A stretch of DNA of 64,000 bases from Flavobacterium caeni. Its GTDB lineage: Bacteria > Bacteroidota > Bacteroidia > Flavobacteriales > Flavobacteriaceae. Positions within the stretch are counted from its first letter, which is position 1; each line of letters opens with the position of its first letter. Below, piece by piece: positions 41,172 through 50,268 of the stretch. The notes beneath the pieces were generated by a model. The model made no database searches. It was not told the origin of the DNA and saw only the letters and a program-made list of their open reading frames with translations. A program made the translations under genes and the position numbers. The stretch lies in assembly GCF_900101895.1 (NCBI RefSeq), contig NZ_FMVF01000002.1, forward strand, positions 1-64,000, read 5' to 3'.

Positions 41172-42578
41172 ATGAACACGCAGATATCTCCAGAAGTGAT
41201 GGGCCAACTCGAAGCAATCGTGGGCCCATCGTTTCTTTTTTTGGACCAGGCCACGCGCCGCGAGTACGGACACGACGAAACCGAGGACTACGTTTTTCCG
41301 CCCGCCGTGTTGCTCAAGCCGGGCACACCCGAGGAAATTGCTTCGATCATGCGTGTCGCCAACCAGCATGAAATTCCGGTAACGCCCATCGGCGGACGCA
41401 CGGGGCTCAGCGGCGGGGCGTTGTGTATTTTTGAAGGTATCGGGTTGTCGATGGAACGGTTCAATAAAATCATCCACATCGACGAGCAGAATTTGCAGGT
41501 CATGGTCGAACCGGCCGTCATCACGCAGGTGCTGCGCGAGGCCGTCGCCGAAAAAGGGTTGTTCTATCCGCCCGATCCGAGCAGCCAGGGCAGTTGTTTC
41601 ATCGGAGGCAACGTGGCCGAGAATGCAGGTGGCGCGCGTGCGGTCAAATACGGCGTGACCAAGGATTATGTGCTCAACCTCGAAGTCGTGTTGCCCAACG
41701 GCCAAATCATTTGGACGGGTGCCAACACGCTCAAGAATTCAACGGGGTACAACCTTACGCAACTCATGGTGGGCAGCGAAGGGACGTTGGGCATCGTCAC
41801 CAAAATCGTCATGAAATTGTTGCCTGCCAACCAATACAACATCTTGATGCTCGTTCCGTTTTTCGATGCGGCGCAGGCGTGCGAGGCCGTGGCCCAAATT
41901 TTCAAGGCAGGCGTGGTGCCCAGCGCGCTCGAGTTCATGGAACGCGATGCCATCGACTGGACGCTTCGGTTTGTGGAAGTCAGCGTCGCGATCAAGGACG
42001 CGGTGCAGGCGCATCTGCTCATCGAAGTAGACGGCAATTATCCCGATGTGTTGTTTGCAGAAGCCGAGAAAATCACACAAGTGGTCGAGCAATTCGACAT
42101 CGACGACATCCTTTTTGCCGATACCGACGACCAAAAGAACGCGCTCTGGAGACTGCGTCGTGCGGTGGCCGAGGCCGTCAAATCGAATTCGATCTACAAG
42201 GAAGAAGATACGGTCGTGCCGCGGTATGAACTGCCTAGGTTGCTGACCGGCATCAAATCAATCGGCCAAAAATACGGATTCAAATCGGTGTGTTACGGCC
42301 ACGCGGGCGACGGCAACCTGCACGTGAACATCGTCAAGGGCGACATGACCGACGACGCTTGGACGACCGAAGTCCCCAAAGGCATCCGCGAGATTTTTGA
42401 ACTCACGGTATCGCTCAAGGGAACGCTGTCGGGCGAGCACGGCATCGGCTATGTCCAGAAGAATTACATGGACATCGCGTTCGACCCCATTACGCTGCAG
42501 CTCATGAAAGGCATCAAACAGGTGTTCGATCCCAAGGGCATTTTGAACCCCGGCAAGGTGCTTCCCGATCGGGTATAA
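41172..42578 (+). CDS. FAD-linked oxidase (GlcD / D-lactate dehydrogenase-like)
   Basis: 468 residues. FAD-binding PCMH domain with VTPIGGRTGLSGGAL (about 73-87) and GGNVAENAGGARAVKYGVTK (about 144-163), then a FAD-oxidase C-terminal domain with CYGHAGDGNLHVNIV and LSGEHGIGYVQK (metal-site His residues). The enzyme should oxidise a 2-hydroxy acid such as glycolate or D-lactate. No GlcE or GlcF subunit is nearby, so a single-subunit D-lactate or D-2-hydroxyglutarate dehydrogenase is the likelier type. Not resolved from sequence. Confidence 0.88.
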   Translation: MNTQISPEVMGQLEAIVGPSFLFLDQATRREYGHDETEDYVFPPAVLLKPGTPEEIASIMRVANQHEIPVTPIGGRTGLSGGALCIFEGIGLSMERFNKIIHIDEQNLQVMVEPAVITQVLREAVAEKGLFYPPDPSSQGSCFIGGNVAENAGGARAVKYGVTKDYVLNLEVVLPNGQIIWTGANTLKNSTGYNLTQLMVGSEGTLGIVTKIVMKLLPANQYNILMLVPFFDAAQACEAVAQIFKAGVVPSALEFMERDAIDWTLRFVEVSVAIKDAVQAHLLIEVDGNYPDVLFAEAEKITQVVEQFDIDDILFADTDDQKNALWRLRRAVAEAVKSNSIYKEEDTVVPRYELPRLLTGIKSIGQKYGFKSVCYGHAGDGNLHVNIVKGDMTDDAWTTEVPKGIREIFELTVSLKGTLSGEHGIGYVQKNYMDIAFDPITLQLMKGIKQVFDPKGILNPGKVLPDRV

Positions 42579-42600
42579 AAAAAGCACCGATTTACGGTGC
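42577..42600 (-). terminator. terminator of the small Lys-rich gene
   Basis: GCACCG (42584-42589), ATTTA loop, CGGTGC (42595-42600); seven A on the left give a T-run on the minus strand. It directly follows the stop of the 42606-42713 ORF and so supports that gene. Confidence 0.75.
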
Positions 42601-42605
42601 CGTGA

Positions 42606-42713
42606 TCAATCTCTTTTATTGGCTTTCTTTTCTTTCTTTTCAAGCCTCTTTTCCTTCAAGGTTTTGGTCGATTCTTTCTTGACCTCTTTCTTTTTGTCCA
42701 ATCCTTTTGACAT
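42606..42713 (-). CDS. 35-residue lysine-rich protein
   Basis: ATG at 42713 to TGA at 42606. The product starts MSKGLDKKKEVKKESTK and ends KKEKKANKRD, about 43% Lys plus several Glu, as in short charged proteins I recall in Bacteroidetes and other Gram-negatives (MSKGLDKKKxxKK start). A single helix or disordered chain that binds nucleic acid or ribosomes is possible, but unproven. A perfect terminator lies right after the stop. The gene is too short for usual gene finders. Confidence 0.6.
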   Translation of the reverse strand: MSKGLDKKKEVKKESTKTLKEKRLEKKEKKANKRD

Positions 42714-42776
42714 GACAATGGGTTTTTAAGGTTGCTATTCGATTAGTAACGTAAATATAGGACTATTTCCGATTGC

Positions 42777-43358
42777 TCACAGCCCGAGCTGTTTTTTTAT
42801 GTTTTCGTTAAGATGTTGTGCGGACCACTCGCGTTGGGCGGTGTCGTCGAAGTTGATGAAACGCCACTGGTTTTGCGTCGTGGCATCGGCGATGGCTACC
42901 AAAGTCGAATGGCGCTTGACGTTGATCGTATTGCGCGCGGGCTCGTAAACCGCGAACGTCGCCTGTTCGATTATTTTGAGTTCGGCGGCTTTTTGCGGGC
43001 CCGTCATCGCATCGAGTTTTTTTTCGATAAAATAGCGGATGGGATTGTAATAGGTGATCACGCAATAGCTCGCGCCGTCGATTTTTTTGATTTCAGCGAA
43101 TTTGAGCGCGGGCGTTTCAAGCTGGATGCGTTTGCGGAATTCATCGTTTTGATAGTCCAGATCGACCTTTTCGAGGAACTTTTCGCGTCCGCCCAATTCG
43201 GTCACCAGGGGGGGGTAGGTCAAGTCGGCCAGCGGTTCGAAATCCATGTTGTAGTTCGCATCGCAAATCTTTTGGGCCATAGGTCTTAAAGCATCGAGGG
43301 TTTGTGCAATCGACGCCGTGTAGCAAAAGAAAAGCAACGAAAGCCACATGTTTTTCAT
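42777..43358 (-). CDS. secreted protein of unknown function
   Basis: 193 residues from MKNMWLSLLFFCYTASIAQ, a signal peptide. The mature part is a mix of alpha and beta with phrases QKICDANYNMDFEPLADLTY, AEIKKIDGASYCVITYYNPI and TQNQWRFINFDDTAQREW. No family recognised with confidence. It starts one base after the upstream GLPGLI gene stop on the same strand, so the two are an operon. The longer upstream frame has no signal peptide and is rejected. Confidence 0.65.
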   Translation of the reverse strand: MKNMWLSLLFFCYTASIAQTLDALRPMAQKICDANYNMDFEPLADLTYPPLVTELGGREKFLEKVDLDYQNDEFRKRIQLETPALKFAEIKKIDGASYCVITYYNPIRYFIEKKLDAMTGPQKAAELKIIEQATFAVYEPARNTINVKRHSTLVAIADATTQNQWRFINFDDTAQREWSAQHLNENIKKQLGL

Positions 43359-43359
43359 C

Positions 43360-43989
43360 TCAGTAAGGGCTTTTTTCGGTTTTGACGCCTTTGGGCAATA
43401 CAAACAGATTTGGGTCGAGTTTTGCCGGTTTTACTTGTGTGGACGTACTTTCGAGCGTGAACATCGTGGTTTCGATGATAGACTTGAGCGGGAGCGCCCG
43501 GGCCCTGGAAACCAAGTCATACCAATTGCCGAACTTGTGGTTCACGAACAGTTTTGGATCGACGCCCAGTTGCGCATTGAAATAGTATTTCTGGACGCCG
43601 TTTTTACAGGTAAGGACGAGTTCATCGCAAAGGTATCCGAGAATTTTGGTCGTACCTTTTTTGAGTTCAGACTTATAGACTTCGTCGCCTTGGATGGTCA
43701 CATCGTTGTAATACACCGTTTCTGAAGTCGCCATTTTGCTGTACAATTTGCCGTCTTTGTTGACAAATAAAATCCATTGCATCAGCGTGCCGTTGGTATC
43801 CGAACGGTAATCGCCACCTTTGATTTGGTATTGCTGGGTGTCGCCCATCATTTTGGCCCATTGTTGGTCACTGACCTGCGGATTCTTCGATTTGTAGGCG
43901 TTGGCGTAGGTGATTTGGCCTTCAAAAACTTGGGCATGTATCGTCAGCGTCACACAAAAGGCCACCGCTGCAAGAATAAATTTTTTCAT
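43360..43989 (-). CDS. GLPGLI family protein
   Basis: 209 residues from MKKFILAAVAFCVTLTIHAQ, a signal peptide. The mature protein begins VFEGQITYANAY and contains ILGYLCDELVLTCKNGVQKY and RARALPLKSIIETTMF, which is the GLPGLI pattern (a periplasmic or surface family of Bacteroidetes, function unknown). A -7 box lies 15 bases upstream and a terminator of secA lies just beyond. It is followed by another secreted protein gene with one base between. Confidence 0.75.
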   Translation of the reverse strand: MKKFILAAVAFCVTLTIHAQVFEGQITYANAYKSKNPQVSDQQWAKMMGDTQQYQIKGGDYRSDTNGTLMQWILFVNKDGKLYSKMATSETVYYNDVTIQGDEVYKSELKKGTTKILGYLCDELVLTCKNGVQKYYFNAQLGVDPKLFVNHKFGNWYDLVSRARALPLKSIIETTMFTLESTSTQVKPAKLDPNLFVLPKGVKTEKSPY

Positions 43990-44004
43990 CGAAATAGCTT
44001 TGTC

Positions 44005-44012
44005 CAAATATA
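44005..44012 (-). promoter_or_regulatory. -7 box for the GLPGLI gene
   Basis: TATATTTG on the minus strand, 15 bases before the ATG at 43989 and immediately downstream of the secA terminator. Confidence 0.55.
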
Positions 44013-44045
44013 AAAAATCCCCAACAGTTCTAACCATTGGGGATT
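44012..44045 (-). terminator. secA terminator
   Basis: AATCCCCAA (44016-44024) pairs with TTGGGGATT (44037-44045). The minus-strand T-run (plus AAAAAA 44012-44017) follows. Confidence 0.8.
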
Positions 44046-44065
44046 GTTATTTTAAGCGAAACAGA

Positions 44066-47000
44066 TTACTCGTGCACGATGACCCATTGGCCAGATGCCA
44101 GCATGCTTTCGGCTTTTTTGTATTTCATCGTTTCGGTCTTGCCGCTCATGACGTGTTTGATCGTGACGTTGTCGTTGCGGTTGATTTTCGGCATTTCGCG
44201 TACGATGGTCTCGGTCACCTGACGTTGCTGGGTTTGCCCGGCTTCGCGTGCTTCGGCTGCCGCCTGGTCGGTGTTCGGGATTTCGTCTTTCGATGTCTGG
44301 TAGTTTTCCTTCGGACGTTGCTCCTCGCGCGCTTCCTGGATCGGCTGGTTTTGCTGCGGCAAATCGCCTTTGAACAGGAACGAAATCACCTCTTTGTTGA
44401 CGCCGTTGAGCATGTTGCGGAACAGGTTGAACGCCTCGAATTTGTAGATCAACAACGGATCCTTTTGTTCGTGGACGGCCAACTGCACCGATTGCTTGAG
44501 CTCGTCCATTTTGCGCAGGTGTTTCTTCCAAGCTTCGTCTACGATGGCCAGCGTGATGTTCTTTTCGAAATCGCCAATCAAGGTGCGGCCTTCGGTATCG
44601 TAGGCTTTCTTAAGATCGGTGACCACGTTGAGCGTCTTGACGCCGTCGGTAAACGGTACCACGATGCGCTCGAATTGGTTGCCTTGCGTCTCGAACACGT
44701 TCTTGATGATTGGGAACGCCTCGCGTGCGCTGCGCTCGTTTTTCTCGGTGTAATAGGCCAGGGCCGTTTTGTAGACCTTTCCGGTGAGTTCCATTTCATT
44801 GGCCTTTTCGAATTCGGCCTGTGAAACCGGCGCGGTCATCGAAAAATAACGGATCAGCTCAAACTCGAAATTCTTGTAATCGTTGGTGGCCTTGTTGTTG
44901 CCCACGATGAGCTCGCAGGTGTCGTACATCATGTTGGCGATGTCCAGTTGCAAGCGCTCGCCGTGCAACGCGTGACGTCTTCTTTTGTACACCACTTCGC
45001 GTTGGGCGTTCATTACGTCGTCGTATTCGAGCAAGCGTTTACGTACCCCAAAGTTGTTTTCCTCGACTTTTTTCTGCGCGCGTTCGATCGACTTGGTCAT
45101 CATCGAATGTTGGATGACTTCGCCTTCCTTGAGGCCCATGCGGTCCATGATTTTGGCGACCCTTTCCGATCCGAACAAACGCATCAGGTTGTCCTCCAAA
45201 GACACATAGAATTGCGAACTTCCCGGATCGCCCTGACGGCCCGCACGACCGCGCAACTGGCGGTCTACACGACGCGAATCGTGGCGTTCGGTACCAATGA
45301 TGGCCAATCCGCCAGCAGCCTTGACCTCTGGCGTGAGCTTGATGTCGGTACCACGACCCGCCATGTTGGTCGCAATCGTCACGACGCCTGGCTTACCGGC
45401 CTCTTCGACGATTTGCGCTTCCTGCTTGTGCAATTTGGCGTTCAGAACGTTGTGGTTGATGTTGCGCATCTTGAGCATACGGCTCAGCAATTCCGAGATC
45501 TCGACCGATGTCGTACCAATCAATACCGGACGGCCGGCCTGCGAGAGTTGCGTCACGTCTTCGATGACGGCGTTGAATTTTTCGCGCATCGTTTTGTAGA
45601 TCAAATCCTCCTGATCCTTACGCGCCAATGGCTTGTTGGTCGGGATTTCGACGACGTCGAGTTTGTAGATCTGCCACAATTCGCCCGCTTCGGTCACGGC
45701 TGTACCTGTCATACCGGCGAGTTTGCTGTACATCCTGAAATAGTTCTGGAGCGTGATGGTCGCGAAAGTTTGCGTGACGGCTTCGATCTTGACGTTTTCC
45801 TTGGCTTCGATGGCCTGGTGCAATCCGTCGGAGTAGCGGCGTCCGTCCATGATACGGCCGGTTTGCTCGTCTACAATCAGGATTTTGTTGTCCATGATGA
45901 CATATTCGACATCTTTTTCGAACAACGTATAGGCTTTCAAAAGTTGTGTGAGTGTGTGGATGCGCTCGCTTTTGACACCAAAATCCTGGAAGAGTTTTTC
46001 TTTTTCCTCGGCTTCGGCGTCTTTCTCGAGGTTCATTTTTTCGATGCGCGCGATTTCGGTACCAATGTCGGGCAACACAAAAAAGTGCTCGTCGGTATCG
46101 GTCGACAAATATTTGATGCCGTTGTCGGTGAGTTCGACCTGGTTGTTTTTTTCTTCGATCACAAAGTACAACGCCTCGTCAATCAAGTGCATGTCGCGGT
46201 TGTTGTCCTGCATGTATTGGTTTTCGGTCTTTTGCAACAATTGCTTGACGCCTTCTTCCGACAAGAATTTGATAAGCGCCTTGTTCTTTGGCAGCGAACG
46301 GTAGGCGCGAAGCAGGTTAAAGCCCGCATCTTTAGTGTTGCCTTCCTTGAACAAGCGTTTGGCTTCAGACAGGAATCCGTTGGCCAACTGGCGTTGCAAA
46401 TTCACGAGGTGGTCGATCTTTGGCTTGAGTTCGTTGAATTCGTGCCGGTCGCCTTGCGGAACCGGTCCCGAAATGATGAGCGGCGTTCTCGCGTCGTCGA
46501 TGAGTACCGAATCGACCTCGTCGACAATGGCGTAGTTGTGTTTTCTTTGTACCAGGTCCGACGGGGCGTGCGCCATGTTGTCGCGCAGGTAATCGAATCC
46601 GAATTCGTTGTTGGTTCCGTAAGTGATGTCGGCTTCATAAGCCTTGCGACGGCCTTCGGAATTCGGCTGGTGGTTGTCGATACAATCTACGGTAAGCCCG
46701 TGGAACTCGAACAAAGGCGCTTTCCATGAGCTGTCACGCTTGGCCAGGTAGTCGTTGACGGTCACCAGGTGAACGCCGTTTCCGGTCAGCGCGTTCAAAT
46801 ACAAAGGCAGCGTCGCCACGAGTGTTTTACCTTCACCGGTTTGCATTTCAGAAATCTTTCCGTCGTGCAACACCATCCCGCCGATAAGCTGTACATCGTA
46901 GTGGATCATGTCCCAGGTGATGTCCTTACCCGCAGCATTCCATGAATTGGCCCAAACGGCGTTGTCGCCATCGAGTGTGATGTAGGATTTGGTGGCCGAC

Positions 47001-47419
47001 AGTTCGCGGTCGCGCGGGGAAGCCGTTACGGTGATTTGCGTATTTTCCTTGAAACGACGGGCGGTTTCCTTGACCACGGCAAAAGCTTCGGGCAGGATTT
47101 CGTTGAGTGTTTTTTCTGAAATCTCATACGCTTCTTTTTCGAGCGCGTCGATTTGCAGATAGATGTCTTCGCGCTGGTCGATGTCGGCGATGGCTTCGAC
47201 TTCGGTCTTGAGCGCCGCTATTTTGCTGTCTTTCTCGGCGCGCGCCTGTTTGATGCGGTCTTTGAAATAAGCGGTCTTGGCGCGCAACTCGTCATGCGAC
47301 AATGCCGCCAGCGCGCTTTCGAACCCTTTTATCTTGTTGACATTTCCTTGTAACGCCTTGACGTCTTTTTGTGATTTGTCGCCGACGAAAACTTTTAAAA
47401 TGCTATTAATAAAGCTCAT
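44066..47419 (-). CDS. secA: preprotein translocase ATPase SecA
   Basis: 1117 residues, longer than E. coli SecA (901) as in Bacteroidetes, where the N-terminal and linker parts are extended. DEAD motor: Walker [11 protein letters not shown] (about 196-205), [20 protein letters not shown] (about 305-324), the SecA-specific [12 protein letters not shown] and [20 protein letters not shown]. The helical scaffold and arm follow. The C-terminus ends in a low-complexity acidic/Gln tail and lacks the CxC zinc-binding end of E. coli SecA, which in that species binds SecB. It drives export through SecYEG. No other sec gene lies here. Confidence 0.98.
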   Translation of the reverse strand: MSFINSILKVFVGDKSQKDVKALQGNVNKIKGFESALAALSHDELRAKTAYFKDRIKQARAEKDSKIAALKTEVEAIADIDQREDIYLQIDALEKEAYEISEKTLNEILPEAFAVVKETARRFKENTQITVTASPRDRELSATKSYITLDGDNAVWANSWNAAGKDITWDMIHYDVQLIGGMVLHDGKISEMQTGEGKTLVATLPLYLNALTGNGVHLVTVNDYLAKRDSSWKAPLFEFHGLTVDCIDNHQPNSEGRRKAYEADITYGTNNEFGFDYLRDNMAHAPSDLVQRKHNYAIVDEVDSVLIDDARTPLIISGPVPQGDRHEFNELKPKIDHLVNLQRQLANGFLSEAKRLFKEGNTKDAGFNLLRAYRSLPKNKALIKFLSEEGVKQLLQKTENQYMQDNNRDMHLIDEALYFVIEEKNNQVELTDNGIKYLSTDTDEHFFVLPDIGTEIARIEKMNLEKDAEAEEKEKLFQDFGVKSERIHTLTQLLKAYTLFEKDVEYVIMDNKILIVDEQTGRIMDGRRYSDGLHQAIEAKENVKIEAVTQTFATITLQNYFRMYSKLAGMTGTAVTEAGELWQIYKLDVVEIPTNKPLARKDQEDLIYKTMREKFNAVIEDVTQLSQAGRPVLIGTTSVEISELLSRMLKMRNINHNVLNAKLHKQEAQIVEEAGKPGVVTIATNMAGRGTDIKLTPEVKAAGGLAIIGTERHDSRRVDRQLRGRAGRQGDPGSSQFYVSLEDNLMRLFGSERVAKIMDRMGLKEGEVIQHSMMTKSIERAQKKVEENNFGVRKRLLEYDDVMNAQREVVYKRRRHALHGERLQLDIANMMYDTCELIVGNNKATNDYKNFEFELIRYFSMTAPVSQAEFEKANEMELTGKVYKTALAYYTEKNERSAREAFPIIKNVFETQGNQFERIVVPFTDGVKTLNVVTDLKKAYDTEGRTLIGDFEKNITLAIVDEAWKKHLRKMDELKQSVQLAVHEQKDPLLIYKFEAFNLFRNMLNGVNKEVISFLFKGDLPQQNQPIQEAREEQRPKENYQTSKDEIPNTDQAAAEAREAGQTQQRQVTETIVREMPKINRNDNVTIKHVMSGKTETMKYKKAESMLASGQWVIVHE

Positions 47420-47472
47420 AATGGTGTGAATTATCTTGGTAAAACCCGTTGTCGCGGGCGTGCAAATTTAGG

Positions 47473-47500
47473 CAAAAAAAAAGCCTCCGAGGAGACTTTT
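47473..47500 (-). terminator. terminator of the DUF2795 gene
   Basis: On the minus strand AAGTCTCC and GGAGGCTT (47481-47498) pair with one G-T wobble and a very short loop, followed by nine T. It ends the 47518-47739 transcript. Confidence 0.7.
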
Positions 47501-47517
47501 GTGATAGTTTTTATTTT

Positions 47518-47739
47518 TTAGTATTCATCCTCATTCCAAAGGTAATCTTCGTCGGTCGGATAGTCTGGCCAAATCTCTTCCATCGATTCGTAGATCTCGC
47601 CTTCATCTTCTATAGATTGCAGGTTTTCGACCACTTCAAGCGGTGCTCCCGCACGGATGGCATAGTCGATCAATTCATCTTTGGTTGCTGGCCACGGCGC
47701 ATCGCTCAAATACGACGCCAATTCTAATGTCCAATACAT
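47518..47739 (-). CDS. DUF2795 domain protein
   Basis: 73 residues, acidic. MYWTLELASYLSDAPWPATK then DELIDYAIRAGAPLEVVENL is the DUF2795 pattern. The tail (EEIWPDYPTDEDYLWNEDEY) is very acidic. Function unknown; small and cytoplasmic. It has a full promoter (47763-47792) and its own terminator, so it is an independent gene. Confidence 0.85.
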   Translation of the reverse strand: MYWTLELASYLSDAPWPATKDELIDYAIRAGAPLEVVENLQSIEDEGEIYESMEEIWPDYPTDEDYLWNEDEY

Positions 47740-47762
47740 CTCTCAGTCGATTTTAGTTTATG

Positions 47763-47792
47763 CAAAAATAAATTTTAAACTTAAAAAGTCAA
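47763..47792 (-). promoter_or_regulatory. promoter of the DUF2795 gene
   Basis: Minus strand TTG (47790-47792), 19-base spacer, TATTTTTG (47763-47770), 24 bases before the ATG at 47739. Confidence 0.65.
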
Positions 47793-47870
47793 GTAAATTT
47801 GAATTTATTTTAAAAAAAGTCAAGAACGTCCCTAAGCCCCTTTGTTTACTGGGGTTTTCAGCTGAAAGGT

Positions 47871-47920
47871 TGGAATTTGGTCCCGAGATTTCGGGATGGA
47901 ATTTGGATTTTGGAATTTGG
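47871..47920. repeat. short direct repeats around an inverted repeat
   Basis: TGGAATTTGG occurs exactly at 47871, 47897 and 47911. Between the first two lies TCCCGAGATTTCGGGA (47881-47896). This fills the gap between the adenosyltransferase and DUF2795 genes; no gene there. Confidence 0.65.
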
Positions 47921-47931
47921 AATTTCAAAAA

Positions 47932-48501
47932 CTACTTCCTCGGAATCCATTTCACTTCCTCTGCTTGAACGTCGGCAGACAACTTCCGTGCCAGTACAAA
48001 AAGGTAGTCAGAAAGTCGGTTCAGGTACTTGATCACGAGCGCATCGATGGGTTCTTCATGCGCCAAATGCACCGATAAACGCTCGGCACGACGGCATACG
48101 CAACGCGCAATATGACAATATGACACGGTAGAATGGCCACCCGGAAGTACGAAATGCGTCATTTGCGGCAATTCGCGCTCCATGGTATCGATTTGGTTTT
48201 CAAGTAATTCGATGTCCGACTCAGAAATCAACGGAATATTGAGCCGCGGTTGTCCGTTCTTAAGTGTCTCCTTGTCAGGCGGCGTGGCCAAGATGGCGCC
48301 AGCGGTAAACAAACGGTCTTGGATTTCGATGAGGATTTTCTTGTATTCGGGATGAATGTCCTGGTCGCGGATGAGCCCGATCCACGAATTGAGTTCGTCG
48401 ACGGTGCCGTAGCTCTCGATGCGGATGTGGTCTTTGGGGACGCGCGTCCCTCCGAATAGGGCGGTCGTGCCTTTGTCGCCGGTTTTTGTATATACTTTCA
48501 T
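47932..48501 (-). CDS. cob(I)yrinic acid a,c-diamide adenosyltransferase (PduO type)
   Basis: 189 residues from MKVYTKTGDKGTTALFGGTR, the ATP-binding start of the PduO family. Later landmarks are SYGTVDELNSWIGL, FVLPGGHSTVSYCHIARCVC RR-type helix (RCVCRRAERL) and YLNRLSDYLFVLARKL. It makes adenosylcobalamin from cob(I)alamin and ATP; the likely client is methylmalonyl-CoA mutase, whose chaperone MeaB is at 37672. No cobalamin riboswitch is visible in the 88-base leader. The frame upstream of the ATG is non-coding. Confidence 0.95.
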   Translation of the reverse strand: MKVYTKTGDKGTTALFGGTRVPKDHIRIESYGTVDELNSWIGLIRDQDIHPEYKKILIEIQDRLFTAGAILATPPDKETLKNGQPRLNIPLISESDIELLENQIDTMERELPQMTHFVLPGGHSTVSYCHIARCVCRRAERLSVHLAHEEPIDALVIKYLNRLSDYLFVLARKLSADVQAEEVKWIPRK

Positions 48502-48507
48502 TGGTTG

Positions 48508-48589
48508 TTTGTTTAATCGTTTAACTGTGTAATCGTTTAATCGAGGGGTGATCGGGAGGATTGGTGATACGATTTGACGATTAAACAAA
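48508..48589. repeat. 13-bp inverted repeat between ABC ATPase and adenosyltransferase genes
   Basis: TTTGTTTAATCGT (48508-48520) and ACGATTAAACAAA (48577-48589) are perfect inverted copies; a further AATCGTTTAATCG lies at 48531-48543. The right arm abuts the stop codon of the ATPase gene. Confidence 0.6.
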
Positions 48590-49279
48590 TTAACTTTTTT
48601 TACTATCGCTTTCGATCAGCCCGTCGCGCAAACGGATCACGCGGTGGGCATACTGCGCGATGTCTTCTTCGTGCGTGACCAAAATCACGGTGTTGCCGTT
48701 TTTGTGGATCTCGCCAAACAGGTTCATGATCTCGACCGACGTCTTGCTGTCGAGGTTTCCCGTAGGCTCGTCGGCCAAAATGATTGAAGGTTTGTTGACC
48801 AGCGCACGCGCAATGGCCACGCGTTGCCGTTGTCCGCCCGAAAGCTGGTTGGGCTGGTGGTCCATACGGTCGGCAAGGTTCACCTGCGTGAGCACTTCGG
48901 TGGCGCGCGCGTTGCGTTCGGGTTTCGAATAGCCTGCGTAAATCATCGGAAGCGCCACATTGGCCAGCGCGGTCGTACGCGGGAGCAAGTTGAAGGTCTG
49001 GAACACGAATCCGATTTCTTTGTTGCGGATGTCGGCCAGTTCGTCGTCGTGCATTTTGCTCACATCCTTGCCGTTCAAGATATAGCTGCCCGAGGTGGGC
49101 GTATCCAGACAGCCAAGTAGGTTCATCAACGTCGATTTGCCCGAACCCGACGGTCCCATGAGCGCGACGTATTCGCCTTTTTCGATTTCAAGATCGATGC
49201 CTTTGAGCACATAAACCGTTTCGTTGCCGAGGATGAAATTGCGTTTGATGTTCGTGATTTTGATCAGTGGCGCGGCCAT
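48590..49279 (-). CDS. ABC transporter ATP-binding protein (LolD/MacB type)
   Basis: 229 residues, the size of a LolD ATPase, from [20 protein letters not shown]. Walker [10 protein letters not shown] (about 40-48), [20 protein letters not shown] (Q-loop and the MacB/LolD-typical segment), [15 protein letters not shown], and [12 protein letters not shown] with the switch His in [13 protein letters not shown]. Members move lipoproteins or export small molecules with MacB-like permeases. No permease gene is adjacent in the window; the downstream gene is the adenosyltransferase. A TATCTTTA near-box lies at 49293-49300. Confidence 0.9.
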   Translation of the reverse strand: MAAPLIKITNIKRNFILGNETVYVLKGIDLEIEKGEYVALMGPSGSGKSTLMNLLGCLDTPTSGSYILNGKDVSKMHDDELADIRNKEIGFVFQTFNLLPRTTALANVALPMIYAGYSKPERNARATEVLTQVNLADRMDHQPNQLSGGQRQRVAIARALVNKPSIILADEPTGNLDSKTSVEIMNLFGEIHKNGNTVILVTHEEDIAQYAHRVIRLRDGLIESDSKKS

Positions 49280-49438
49280 ATTGAAAATTTGAGCTAAAGA
49301 TACATATTTATTGTAAGGGAAACGCCGTCGATTTTTGGTCGCCTTTAGATGATGTAACATTATTGGTCAATTGTAAAAAGTCTTCGAAAACCAGATGGGT
49401 AATTTTAACAATATCAATTTTAATTAAAAATTACTGTT

Positions 49439-50095
49439 ATGAAAAGCAAATTTTTATTACTGGGTGCAGCAGCGTGTATCATGGGTATGACTTCATGTAA
49501 GAATGAAGCCGAGGAAAACGCCAAACGCACCGTAGACACTTACGCCGCCTATGTCGATTCGGTGAGCAATGTTGCCGTAGCCGATGCCAAAGCCAACTGG
49601 GATGCAATCAACGAACGTTCCGAACAACAGCTGGTCGAGGCCAAAGCCGCGCTCGCCGCGTTGAAGGATAAGACGGCCGCCGAAGAAAAAGTGATGGCTG
49701 CCGAAGCCAAGTATACCGAATGGAAATCTGAGGTTGAAGCCGCCGTTGCCGCCGACTCCGATCCGAAAGCCGCTTTGCGCAATGCTTTGTTCGGAGAGGG
49801 CAAGGTAGGGGCCGATATGAAATTCGATTGGGTGAACAAAGACAACATCCATGCGACCTACCAGAATTTCATCCACACGGTAGAAAACAACAAAGACAAA
49901 TACACCCGCGAAGACTGGGACGAGATCAAGGTGCTTTATGAGGCGCTCGATACCCGCAAGAATGTGGTCGAGAAAGAAGGACTTTCTTCCGAAGACAACA
50001 TGAAGATTGCCGGTTTGAAAGTAAAATTTGCGCCCATGCTCAAAGTGAACCGCGTCGGAGAGAAAACACAAGAGAATGCCGATGCCAAAAAATAA
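49439..50095 (+). CDS. alanine-rich lipoprotein (DUF6565-like)
   Basis: 218 residues. Lipobox MGMTSC puts the lipidated Cys at residue 20. The mature part is a long charged helical chain (KNEAEENAKRTVDTYAAYVD, EAKAALAALKDKTAAEEK) probably forming a coiled coil, followed by a second half around WVNKDNIHATYQNFIHTVEN. It resembles flavobacterial DUF6565 lipoproteins, function unknown. Likely anchored in the outer membrane facing the periplasm. A strong terminator follows 21 bases after its stop. Confidence 0.7.
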   Translation: MKSKFLLLGAAACIMGMTSCKNEAEENAKRTVDTYAAYVDSVSNVAVADAKANWDAINERSEQQLVEAKAALAALKDKTAAEEKVMAAEAKYTEWKSEVEAAVAADSDPKAALRNALFGEGKVGADMKFDWVNKDNIHATYQNFIHTVENNKDKYTREDWDEIKVLYEALDTRKNVVEKEGLSSEDNMKIAGLKVKFAPMLKVNRVGEKTQENADAKK

Positions 50096-50115
50096 AGGTT
50101 CAATTTATTAGTTCG

Positions 50116-50147
50116 AAAAATGACCGTACTCTGCGACGGTCATTTTT
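50116..50147. terminator. strong rho-independent terminator
   Basis: AAAAATGACCGT (50116-50127) pairs with ACGGTCATTTTT (50136-50147); 12-bp stem with flanking A and T runs. Confidence 0.9.
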
Positions 50148-50220
50148 TGTTTCTGGTCGATTGGACAAACTTTAAAATATCGATTAAATGCAAATTTTAC
50201 CGACAAAATACATAGAATGT

Positions 50221-50250
50221 TTGGTAATTGTAATTTTTGTACTACATTTG
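50221..50250 (+). promoter_or_regulatory. promoter of the first C1q-like gene
   Basis: TTG (50221-50223), 19 bases, TACATTTG (50243-50250); the ATG at 50269 is 18 bases after the box. Confidence 0.65.
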
Positions 50251-50268
50251 CTCTACATTCGCCAGAAC

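Noticed and set aside
44948..46729. 593-codon open frame antisense to secA
   Set aside because: It mirrors the secA frame, has no family motifs and reads as a low-complexity Val/Phe/Asp/Arg protein, which is typical of a shadow frame in GC-balanced coding DNA.
47932..48589. cobalamin riboswitch before the adenosyltransferase gene
   Set aside because: The 88-base leader is too short and has no recognisable B12-box; the only structure is the 13-bp inverted repeat.
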